DNA of 64,000 nucleotides from Anodontia alba. Lineage: Eukaryota > Mollusca > Bivalvia > Lucinida > Lucinidae. The stretch is taken from the NCBI GenBank assembly GCA_964016985.1, contig OZ024823.1:30483216-30547215 (forward strand), read 5' to 3'. The stretch's first letter is position 1; the number at the start of each line of letters is the position of its first letter. Made by a program: the position numbers and the translations under genes. The notes under the pieces were generated by a model that worked only from the letters and a program-made list of their open reading frames with translations, had not been told where the DNA came from and searched no databases. Below, in pieces: positions 1 through 11,600 of this stretch.

Positions 1-19
1 TCTAAAAACAGAAAAGTCA

Positions 20-263
20 GGGCTCTGTTGTTCAAAGCGTCATTAGCTTAACGAGCTCGTTAAGGGTCATTTGTTAACTGTTTTAGTGGATTCAATACAC
101 AATATTCTGATATTTTTTGCTGAAAAAAATGTGAGTAGCTTTTGCACTGCAAAAGCTACTCACATTTTTTCAGCAAAAAATTTCAGCATATTTGCGTATG
201 ACTCGATGTAAATTTTAAGGAATCGTTAAATAACGACATCGTTAGCTTTGAACAACTAGGCCC
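20..263 (+). mobile_element. MITE-A
   Basis: About 240-bp MITE with ends GGGCCCAGTTGTTCAAAGC (here GGGCTCTGTTGTTC...). The AACGAGCTCGTTAAGGGTCA arm and a central hairpin GTAGCTTTTGCACTGC AAAAGCTAC define the family. No coding capacity. Confidence 0.9.
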
Positions 264-570
264 AGTTTTTCAGCCAAAATAGTATTGATATGTTTCTTAT
301 CACTCCATGAAAACATTCTGAAGGTACTGATTAAAAGCACCCCACAGACTGATAAGCTTCTAATGTGTACTCTCAATGTTCTTTCATGGAGATAATATAT
401 TATGGATACTACAGTATATGTATACTGGATACTATATGTATTATGACCAAGAGCAGTCTAATCAAGGTCTACAACTTTCACTTTCAAAACCTTTAAACTC
501 CATACATTATGTCTGTACTATGAGAAGCACAAATCCTGGTCAGACTAGATACGTCTCCAAGGAAAATAAC

Positions 571-870
571 TGACATGAAAATACTGGCCTCCCTTTTCAA
601 CTGGGGGATGCTCTTAATGGAAAGAATTTGCTCCCTCTTCTTTCGGTTAAGAGCATCCTTAATTTACTGATAATAGGGCAACAACTTCTTGTCTGCAAAA
701 CTTGTCTGGTTTGCAAAATGCTGGCAAAATCTTTCAGGTTTATCCATTCCCTTAAAATGTGCAAAGACTGATTTGGGTCTGTGCTGTTTGCAGATGTCGT
801 TGTACTACATGTATTTCCAAAAATGATCTTCTTATTGTAAATGTCAGGATGATTGAAATCATTTAGCACA
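571..870. repeat. MITE-N (diverged)
   Basis: TGACATGAAAATACTGGCCT, a GATGCTCTTAATGGAAAGAA TTTGCTCC hairpin arm and GCAAAATCTTTCAGGTTTAT. Same layout as 3088, 14778 and 23700. Confidence 0.6.
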
Positions 871-918
871 AATTTATCACAGGAAGCTATTCAATTAAGG
901 GAGTTGAGGCAGAAAATA

Positions 919-1302
919 CATCTGATTTATAAGCAACAAACAACGAGTATGTGAGAGAAGAAGTCAACTTACAGGATGACGATGATGAGGATCTGGGCCC
1001 AGTTGTTCAAAGCATCGTTAGCTTAACGAGCTCGTTAAGGGTCATTTCGTTAACTGTTTTAGCGGATTCAATATACAATATTCAGATATTTTTTGCTGAA
1101 AAAATGTAATGCAAAAGCTACTCACATTTTTTCAGCAAAAAATTTCAGCATATTTGCATATCATTCGATATAAATTTTAACGAATTGTTAACTAACGACA
1201 TCATTAGCTTTGAACAACTGGGCCCTGATTTATACGCAACAAACAACAAGTATGTGAGAGAAAGAAGTCAACTTACAGGATGACGATGATGAGGATCTGG
1301 TG
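919..1302 (+). repeat. 77-bp direct repeats around a MITE-A
   Basis: Copies 919-995 and 1226-1302 share TGATTTATAMGCAACAAACA through CAGGATGACGATGATGAGGA TCTGG. On plus, each ends like an acceptor (AACTTACAG) plus GATGACGATGATGAGGAT; on minus each has a GTAAGT. Coding use is not shown. Confidence 0.85.
994..1225 (+). mobile_element. MITE-A flanked by a 77-bp direct repeat
   Basis: Full copy with one central arm shortened. The flanking sequence 919-993 recurs at 1226-1302 with only a few changes, far too long to be a target-site duplication. Confidence 0.9.
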
Positions 1303-1324
1303 TTTGACCTCCCTTTCAACATTA

Positions 1325-1569
1325 TTAACCCTTAAAGCGCCAAGACAAATTGCGTCTGAAACTGTCGTCTGTTTATGTCGTCTGCTGAATATTCTTGCAG
1401 ACTTTTCAAACCTATTTTTGCATACAGGCAAACAGTGTGGACCCTGATTAGACTGCTCCTAAAGGAGCAGTCTGATCTGGGTCCACACTGTTTGCAAAAA
1501 TGACTTTTAAAATCACAAGCAGATGACAAAGCAGACGACAATAGTTGTGATTGGCGCTTTAAGGGTTAA
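1325..1569. mobile_element. MITE-D
   Basis: Ends TTAACCCTTAAAGCGCCAA with a TTAA target. The inner hairpin is GATTAGACTGCTCCTAAAGG AGCAGTCTGATC. A second copy lies at 17512. Confidence 0.9.
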
Positions 1570-1734
1570 AGTTATATCGAGACAATGGAAGGGTGACAAT
1601 GAAAGGCTCTGTGCAATGAAGTGCCGTACAGCCTGAGCTGAAAGTTGGGAGTTTTAACCATACGGACGCCTCTCAACTTATAGGATGGGCCCATTTACTG
1701 AATAAATGCTGTAGAAGATACTAACAGAGAGGGA

Positions 1735-1945
1735 TCTCTTCTTGGAGATTGATCATGAAATATTTTCTACATTCAGTCTCTACCTTCCCCTGATTCAGGA
1801 AGCACAGCTGTCAGTTTATGGCAAAAGAATGTGCACAAGTACTGATTATCAGCTTAGAGGACTAAGCCTGCCCAGGAAAAGTGTGGTTAGGTAAACTGAC
1901 CGGCTCAACATGACCATTAGTGTTGACTGGGCCATTAAACTCCAA
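1735..1945 (+). mobile_element. SINE, 5'-truncated copy
   Basis: Body only, from GAGATTGATCATGAAATATT to GTTGACTGGGCCATTAAAC; no tRNA head. Same family as 14222-14527. Confidence 0.85.
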
Positions 1946-2049
1946 ACCAACCAATCAAATCAGACAGGCATGCTGATTTGGACCGTTATTGTTGACATCT
2001 AGCAACAGGGGCCCTTTTCACCTTGGGTGGACCAGTGACATAGTTCTTC

Positions 2050-2172
2050 TTTCTGCACAAAAACATTCTGGTTACTCAGTAGAAGCAACTTGCCTCAACA
2101 AGTACCCACAACATGCATTTTTGTGGATAAATAAGAAAATATTTACCTAGATATCCTTTATTTCTAGAGCTT
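2050..2172. mobile_element. MITE-C, decayed
   Basis: AGTACCCACAACATGCATTT and AAGAAAATATTTACCTAGAT right arm; left arm partial. Confidence 0.7.
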
Positions 2173-2244
2173 TATTAGCAACAAATATGAAAGTTCTGGC
2201 ATAACAAAATATACGAAGCAATGCAGAAAACAGTACCTTTGGAC

Positions 2245-2425
2245 ATATGCACCCAGCAAAGACTTAAATCAGCCTGTGCATCTGCGCAGTTCGAACAGTC
2301 TTCATTGTCCACCAGGGGAAACTTTGCACCCTTAGCTATCCAAGTGTGCCCAGTGAAGATTCTGATCAGACTGCGCATTTGCGCAGTCTGATCTGAATCT
2401 TCGTTGGGCGCACATTTCCTAAGGT
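2245..2425. mobile_element. MITE-L-like
   Basis: AAGACTTAAATCAGCCTGTG plus a hairpin GATCAGACTGCGCATTTGCG CAGTCTGATC. Confidence 0.7.
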
Positions 2426-2472
2426 ATGTTTTTTGATGCTGCAGCTCATCTATATGTCAAGAAACTGATTAC

Positions 2473-2677
2473 CTGATACATCTGTACTGACAAGAGGACT
2501 GCCTGTGAGTTCTGTCTCAGGAAAATCTAATCTTTTTTTGATTGCCTTCCATTGTTCTTTAGAGTACTTCACAGGAAGCGTATCACCATCCATCATTCCT
2601 TTCCCAAGACTTAGGATTCTATTATCAGACTGGTATAGGTCAGAATCTAGTATTAACTCATTGTCTATATTCTTCCT
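2473..2677 (-). CDS. RADX: RADX exon k (last exon in window)
   Basis: 68 codons plus one base, phase 0 to 1. The acceptor is CCTTGTTTTGCAG and the donor G|GTAATC. It reads NELILDSDLYQSDNRILSLG and later KYSKEQWKAIKKRLDF. This part of RADX is poorly conserved, so the call rests mainly on splice sites, phase and position. No following exon was identified with confidence in bases 1-2472, so the gene probably continues before the window. Confidence 0.72.
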
Positions 2678-5600
2678 CTGCAAAACAAGGAGAAACCAAT
2701 TTTGCCTAGCTATGACATGTAAAAGACATAAAAATAATGTCTCTGTCATTAGTCCGATCACTGATAAACGACTGAGCACAATAAAACCTACTATATATCA
2801 TCAATAAACTATCAACAGGCAGAGACCCTAAAGGGGAATTTAGTACTATCTTATTTATCCCTTCCATAAGTAAAATGATATGCAACAGTCCTACAAAATT
2901 TATTACCCTTCAGAAGGCCTCTGTACAACCTCCTGCATTGATCTCATAGTCACCTCTTTATGACATGTATTTTATGTCTTGCATAGTGCCTAGGTGGGGC
3001 TAATTAAAACATTAGTGAGAGGTACCACTTTGAGTCCCAATTTAGCAACGTCTTTATGGGGAATGGATAGAACGCCAGGGGAAATAACTCTGACATGTAA
3101 ATATTTTCCTACCTTCTCTTTAGGGGGCTACCCTTAAAGGAGAGAATTGAGCAAATTCTTTCTTTTAAAAGTAGCCCCCATTTTCTAAATGTTTTGAACA
3201 CTTGTGTTTACAGGGAGGAGGCAACTTTCTGACTGCAAAAGTTCCCTCTCTTTGCAAAAATGGTAGCAAAACTCTTTCAGGTGTTTCCTCTTAATAATGG
3301 GCTGTGTTTATTCTAATAGGTCTCATAGGTCTAGATTAGAGTGGGTATCAAGTAAACAGTTTTCTTATTTCTCAACGGTATGTTGTGGTACTCTTAGAAG
3401 CACCTCGCCGAGGCGCTTCTTATGAGTACCCACATATGTTTTCATTGAGAAATAAGGAAATATAGATACTTTTTGGCTGAAAAAAGTGCATTATCTAGAG
3501 CTATGCTAATAATTCGAATAGACACATATGAGAAAATAGTGCAGGCTCAGATCAAACCTGAGCAGTGTCCGCACTGTTTGCCATTCTGTCAATTCCTTTG
3601 AGACACACCACCAGGCAGCCACATAGGCAGTAATAATTGTCAGAGCATGACAAAACCTACAATAAGACCTGTGTAACCAGCAAAGACTCAGATCAGCCTG
3701 TACATCCACCCAGTATGACAAGGGTTCACGCTTATCCCTCTTTGGATAGCCTGGAGGCTATAGAAGGTGCATGCCATCAGTGAAAACTGATCAGACTGCA
3801 CAAATGTGCAGGCTGATCTGAGCCTACCCTGGAGGCACAAGTCTTATTGTAGGTTTTGTCATGCTCTGGCTCATTTACAACTCTTTAATACTTAAGGTAA
3901 TTTCTGCATTCTTTATGAATCAGCATTATTTATTTGTTTGAGGTTTAACTTTTGTGTTGAGGTTTTATGGCCCAGTCGACCCAACGGGGTCATGTCGAGC
4001 GCAGTCAGTTTACCTAACCACACGTTTACTGGGCAAGCTTAGTCCTCAAAGCGGTTAACCAGTATTGTGCACATTCTTTCGCCAGAAACTGACAACTGCC
4101 CTTCTTGAATCAGAGGAAGGGGTTGAGGTTTAACATTACTGTCAACAATCTTCAGCCTTTTTGTGATAATGTCGGAACGTGGCAAGTGAATAAATAGCTC
4201 CAGGTAAGGCATTTTTACAACTGAAAAGATTTACTTTTTTTCCTTGTTTCTCAACAAAACCATCTTATGGGTTATCATTAGCATGTTCTAGGTTATCATT
4301 AGAAGTGGCTTCTAAAAAGTACCCACAACATATGCTTTAGTGGAGAAATAAGAAAAATATTATGTGGAACTATGGAACTAACGCCCTTCTAAAAGTGCTG
4401 CCTCACTGCAGAGCTTCCTTAGGCTGAGTGCCAAGACAGCGCAACCAGTACCAATTTTAGAATGTCTTAGACTTCATTCAGCAGAGGATCTAACATAGCT
4501 CTTGACAAGTTGCTTTTTTCAATTCAGAAGTATTGATATTTTTCTTATTTCTCCACGAAAACATATGTTGTGGGTACTCATTAGAAACACCGAAGCAAGG
4601 CCCTTCTAATAAGTACCCATATATGTTTTTGTGGAGAAATAAGAAAAATACTTACCTGATACCCACTCTTATTTAGATCTATGATCTAAGCCACAGCCTA
4701 TTGAAATGAAAGAAGATGCTCCACCAACTGAAACTCTCAGACCAGCATGACTAGTTGGCCAGATGCAAAATTACAGATTTAAAGTTTCTAGCGAGCCTTT
4801 AGGTTTACAAATATGGTCATTATTTTTTCATGTTGGAATATGCAAGCACAACATGTTTTAACACTTGTTATGAAATTAGAAGTCTCAAAAAATCATTCAA
4901 GAAGCAAGGTTTCAGCCCAAAATGTGAAATTAAGACAAAATTATACTCTGTATAATACTTCAATGTAGAATAGTACCTGCTAAACTAGACAAAGTGCCCA
5001 GTAGGGCACGTATACCCCCGACCAGCGCTACCGCCAGTTTTTAACGAGCATAAAATATGTAGCTTTGACTCTGGAGATGGCAGGATGGATGAATTCCATG
5101 CTGATAGCTATATCCCCTAAACCTCTCGGTAGGAGGATAACGAAATTCAACAAAAGGTCTTGATGGTATAGCTATATAAACTTAGATGCAATTTTTTTTT
5201 ACTTTTATATGATATTTCTAAGTCTATGACCTTGACCTGAAGGTCATACCCTATATCTACCAACATGTCAAATATAAATGAAATTCCTCAAAGGTTCTTG
5301 ATGGTATAGCTATATAAACTTAAACACAAAAAACTTTGACTTTTTTATGAAAATTCTAAGTCTATGACCTTGACCCCAAGGTCACCCCTGGGGTGGGGAT
5401 GGTGCTAATGAAAACTTTAGACCTATATCTACCATTATGCCAAATATGAATGAAATCCATCAAAAGGTCTTCAAAATATGAACAAAGTATGAACAAATAA
5501 TGCTTCAAAGGACGGACGGACAGACAAAAAGATTTCTTGCTGATAGCTATATCCGCTCAACTATTCAGTTAAGTGATAATGAAATTTAATAAAAGGTCTT

Positions 5601-8600
5601 GATGATATGGCTACATAAACTTAAACGCAAAAATTTTTACTTTTATATGAAAATTCTAAGTTCGTGACCTTGACCTCGGTCACACCCGGGGTGGGGATCA
5701 TGCGGAGTAAGACGCTAGGCCGACATCTACCAACATGTAAAATATAAATGAAATTCCTCAAGGTCTTGATGATATAGCTATATAAACTTAAACACAAAAA
5801 ACTTTGACTTTTTTATGAAAATTCTAAGTCTGTGACCTTGACCTCAAGGTCACCCCCCGGGGAGGGGATGGTGCTGATAAAAACCTAAGACCTATATATA
5901 CCATCATGCCAAATATGAATGAAAACCATCAAAGGGTCTTCAAAATATGAGTTCTTATAACATTTAACGCAAAAACTTTGACCCTAAGACAAAAATAAAG
6001 TATGAACGAAAAATACTTCAATGGACTGACGGACAGACGAACAGATTCCTTGCTGATAGCTATATCAGCTCAACCTTTCAGTTAGGGGATAATGAAATTT
6101 AATAAAAGGTCTTGATGATATGGCAATATAAACTTAAACGCAAAAATTTTTACTTTTATATGAAAATTCTAAGTTCGTGACCTTGACCTCGGTCACATCC
6201 AGGATGGGGATCATGCGGAGTAAGATGCTAGGCCGATATCTACCAACATGTCAAATATAAATGAAATTCCTCAAGGGTCTTGATGATATAGCTATTTAAA
6301 CTTAAACACAAAAAACTTTGACTTTTTTAATGAAAATTCTAAGTCCGTGACCTTGACCCAAGGTCACGCCCGGGGTGGGGATGGTGCTGATAAAAACTTA
6401 AGACCTATATCTACCATCATGCCAAATATGAACTAAATCCATCAAAGGGTCTTCAAAATATGAGGTTTTATAAACTTTAACACAAAAACTTTGACCCTGT
6501 GACTTTTTTACAAAACTTCTAAGTCCGTGACCTTGACCCCAAGGTCACCCCCGGGGTGGGGATGGTGCTAATAAAAAGTTTAGACCTATATCTACCATCA
6601 TGCCAAATATGAACTAAATCCATCAAAGGGTCTTCAAAATATGAGGTCTTATAAACTTTAACACAAAAACTTCGACCCTGTGACTTTTTTACAAAACTTC
6701 TAAGTCCGTGACTTGACCCCAAGGCCACCCCCGGGGTGGGGATGGTGCTAATAAAAATTTTAGACCTATATCTACCATCATGCCAAATATGAACTAAATC
6801 CATCAAAGGGTTTTCAAAATATGAGGTCTTATAAACTTTAACGCAAAAACTTTGACCCTGTGACGGAAAGACGAACGAACGAACAAACTTACGAACGAAC
6901 GTACATATGAACGAATGGACGAACGGAAAAGCAAAAACTATATACCCGCACATACTTCGTATGTCGGGGGTATAAACATATTTTATATCCATCAACATTA
7001 TGCTTGTCATGACAACAACAGTAAGACGCTTTCAAACAACATATTCCTTTTTATTTTGCCGAAGACTAGATTTCACCTATCACAGCCTGCTAGACACAGT
7101 TTTTGAAGAGGGCTTCCATGTTTGAATCTGGACCAATCCACTGCTGAAAATAGGGGTGACAGTAAAATTTCAACAACAAAATGATAAACAGTGTAAATTC
7201 TGAGAAGATTGCTTGTTTCTCTGGATTTACACTATTTGCATAGGTATCTGCTCTGGTCTGCATTGCTGTAAGAGTTCATTCATTTCAATGCTATACCTTT
7301 TTAGGTGATTTCCTTTTGGGACTGCCAACTTCAAAATCTTTTATTACATCCAGATTTTTCAACTTGATGAACACCATCATTGCTTGCACCATAAGTTGTC
7401 TCCCTTCTCTATAACTGAAACCTGTCAACACTTTCTCCCATTCTTCACTTGAAATAATCTGAAATAATACACACAGAAAACACTGTTAGAGAAAAAATAC
7501 TGTAGAGCATACTGTATCTACATGTACATTTTTATAGATAAAGGATGATAATTAATCAAGTTGAATGAGATCAAATATCCCAGTTAATAATATTTCTATC
7601 AGGTCCAGTCGCTGCTTCCAAATTTGTGGGCTGAATGACAAACTCAAGTCCTGCCTTAAATTACTAGCACTTCTGCTGCTGTGGCACAGAGCATGCCATC
7701 TTGTCTGCTGGCCCGCCTGTGACCCCTGACAGGTGTGGCCAGTGAAGGATGATAACGATGTAAAATTCCATCAAAATGAAATGTAAATGTTTTGCATACA
7801 TAATACTAGCTTTACAAGTATTCACAAAGAACTTCAAAGGGAACAGACACACCCTCCAAGTTAGATAACACTGACAACTAACATGGAAATATTTGCCTCC
7901 CTAAGCTTCTCAATATGGCTAATTTTATAGGAAAACTCTCCCTGTCTCTCTCTGTCTGTGTGTGTCTCTCTCTTTCTCTCTCTCTGGGAACAAATTCCTT
8001 TATGAGTAGTGTTCAAAAACATTCATGTACATTTATTCACCTTAGACATTTTCACAACAAATCATGTGTGATGTGGCAACATTTAAGCTCTTGCCAGCAG
8101 TAAAAGGATATCTGGACAAACATGACAAGAGCAGACCTATATCAGCACAAGCATTTGTACACTCAGACCAGCATCTTCACTATACAGTGCTATCAATGAG
8201 GGAATAGTATACACCCTGTTCTGGGCCCGGTTGTTCTAAGGGTTGTTAGCTTAACAAGCTCGTTAGTGGTCAAATTGTTAACTGTTCTAAAAAGTACAAT
8301 ATCTAATTCACAGGTATTTTTGCTAAAAAAATGTGAGTAGCTTTTGCAAATGCACAATAATCTTTTGCTCAAATTATCCCGCATTTTAACCCTTGTCATG
8401 CTGAATAAATTAAGATGCCACAGCCATTTCTAATTTTCAGCTTATCAGAATACTTGACCCAAGTTGTTCATACCAATTCAAATACTTAATGACAATCAGT
8501 GCAGATCCAGATTCGCAAATAGTGTAGATCCAGATCAGTTGGCTTCTTCAGAAGGCAACTGATCTGGATCTACACTGTTTGCAAAGGCAGGTTATATCCC

Positions 8601-11600
8601 GGTTCAGCAGGACAAGAGTTAAAGTAGATACCAGCAGTATATACCACATTATCTTTCATGGTGGACCTAATCTCAGCAATGCTTGTAGGCAAGGGTGGAT
8701 AGTTAAAATATCCTCCGACCAGAGATTCACCAACAGCTCTTTTACCATCTATAGATTCTGACCAATCAAGAACATCCTTCACTGGTGGGAGATCTCTTAC
8801 ACTGTCACTACTGTTTTCATTCACTACATATATCTGAAAACATACAAACCAAACTATGATCAAACACAGCTCTACTTAAGGGAAACATATACATCCAAGG
8901 AAGGTGACACTTTCAAAATTCTTTTTGCCTCCCTTCTGCAAAAAAGGTCAATTCTAAAAGGAAAGGGGAGCAAATATCTTCCTTTTAGAGCCAATCCATT
9001 TTCTAAGACAACTGGAGTGCAGGTAAGCAAACAGGAAATCATATATATTCTCTCCTTGATAAACAAGAGCTGTCGTAGGACAGCGAGCTCGCCTGCTGGG
9101 TACATTTTATATTGTAACATTTTTATCATTAAGCCATATAATATAGGTCACACTGACCTAGATGTATTTGTATGTAAATCATTTTGTCACATAGATATAA
9201 TAATCCAGGTATGACAATTCTCCATGAAAAAGTAATAAAAATAAAAGGCAAAATCACTGAAGCATGAAATATAGGTTACAATGACCTAGTTATAGTAAGT
9301 GGTCATTCATTGGGTCACATGGAACTAATATCCCAGGTGTGACATTTATCCAACAAATAGTATTCAAGATATAAGGCAAAATCACTGAACCATGAAATAT
9401 AGGTCACACCAACAGAGATATATTTTGACGTCAATAATCGGGTCACAAGGAACTAATATCCCAGGTGTGACATTTATCCAACAAATAGTATTCAAGATAT
9501 AAGGCAAAATCACTGAACCATGAAATACAGGTCACAATGACCTAGATATAGTAAGTGGTCATTCATTGGGTCACATGGAACTAATATCCAAGGTGTGACA
9601 TTTATCCAACAAATAGTATTCAAGATATAAGGCAAAATCACTGAACCATGAAATATAGGTCACACCAACAGAGATATATTTTGACGTCAATAATCGGGTC
9701 ACAAGGAACTAATATCCCAGGTGTGACATTTATCCAACAAATAGTATTCAAGATATAAGGCAAAATCACTGAACCATGAAATATAGGTCACACCAACAGA
9801 GATATATTTTGACGTCAATAATCGGGTCACAAGGAACTAATATCCCAGGTGTGACATTTATCCAACAAATAGTATTCAAGATATAAGGCAAAATCACTGA
9901 ACCATGAAATATAGGTCACAATGACCTAGATATAGTAAGTGGTCATTCATTGGGTCACATGGAAGTAATATCCCAGGTGTGACATTTATCCAACAAATAG
10001 TATTCAAAATATAAGGCAAAATCACTGAACCATGAAATATAGGTCACACCAACAGAGATATATTTTGACGTCAATAATCGGGTCACAAGGAACTAATGTC
10101 CCAGGTGTGACATTTATCCAACAAATAGTATTCAAGATATAAGGCAAAATCACTGAACCATGAAATATAGGTCACAATGACCTAGATATAGTAAGTGGTC
10201 ATTTATTGGGTCACATGGAAGTAATATCCCAGGTGTGACATTTATCCAACAAATAGTATTCAAGATATAAGGTGAAATCACTGAACCATGAAATATAGGT
10301 CACACCAACATAGATATATTTTGACGTCAATAATCGGGTCACAAGGAACTAATATCCCAGGTGTGACATTTATCCAACAAATAGTATTCAAGATATAAGG
10401 CAAAATCACTGAACCATGAAATATAGGTCACACCAACAGAGATATATTTTGACGTCAATAATCGGGTCACAAGGAACTAATGTCCCAGGTGTGACATTTA
10501 TCCAACAAATAGTATTCAAGATATAAGGCAAAATCACTGAACCATGAAATATAGGTCACAATGACCTAGATATAGTAAGTGGTCATTCATTGGGTCACAT
10601 GGAACTAATATCCTAGGTGTGACATTTATCCAACAAATAGTATTCAAGATATAAGGCAAAATCACTGAACTATGAAATATAGGTCACACCAACAGAGATA
10701 TATTTTGACGTCAATAATCAGGTCACAAGGAACTAATATCCCAGGTGTGACATTTATCCAACAAATAGTATTCAAGATATAAGGCAAAATCACTGAACCA
10801 TGAAATATAGGTCACAATGACCTAGATATAGTAAGTGGTCATTCATTGGGTCACATGGAAGTAATATCCCAGGTGTGACATTTATCCAACAAATAGTATT
10901 CAAGATATAAGGCAAAATCACTGAACCATGAAATATAGGTCACACCAACAGAGATATATTTTGACGTCAATAATCGGGTCACAAGGAACTAATATCCCAG
11001 GTGTGACATTTATCCAACAAATAGTATTCAAGATATAAGGCAAAATCACTGAACCATGAAATATAGGTCACACCAACAGAGATATATTTTGACGTCAATA
11101 ATCGGGTCACAAGGAACTAATGTCCCAGGTGTGACATTTATCCAACAAATAGTATTCAAGATATAAGGCAAAATCACTGAACCATGAAATATAGGTCACA
11201 ATGACCTAGATATAGTAAGTGGTCATTCATTGGGTCACATGGAAGTAATATCCCAGGTGTGACATTTATCCAACAAATAGTATTCAAAATATAAGGCAAA
11301 ATCACTGAACCATGAAATATAGGTCACACCAACAGAGATATATTTTGACGTCAATAATCGGGTCACAAGGAACTAATGTCCCAGGTGTGACATTTATCCA
11401 ACAAATAGTATTCAAGATATAAGGCAAAATCACTGAACCATGAAATATAGGTCACAATGACCTAGATATAGTAAGTGGTCATTCATTGGGTCACATGGAA
11501 GTAATATCCCAGGTGTGACATTTATCCAACAAATAGTATTCAAGATATAAGGCAAAATCACTGAACCATGAAATATAGGTCACACCAACAGAGATATATT

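Noticed and set aside
376..573. 65-codon plus-strand open frame
   Set aside because: No domain, and partly built from dispersed TATGTAT-type sequence.
1..2472. Missing C-terminal RADX exons
   Set aside because: No minus-strand frame here has splice sites in phase together with the conserved C-terminal motifs; the open frames lie in MITE and SINE sequence.
6519..7010. 163-codon minus-strand open frame with an internal protein repeat (KVYKTSYFENPLMDLVHIWH)
   Set aside because: The repeat is simply the tandem DNA unit of PL1 read in a frame without stops; the reading depends on the repeat length and no start, splice or domain supports it.
7915..8103. Open frame with SLSLSVCVCLSL text
   Set aside because: Comes from a CT-rich simple repeat.
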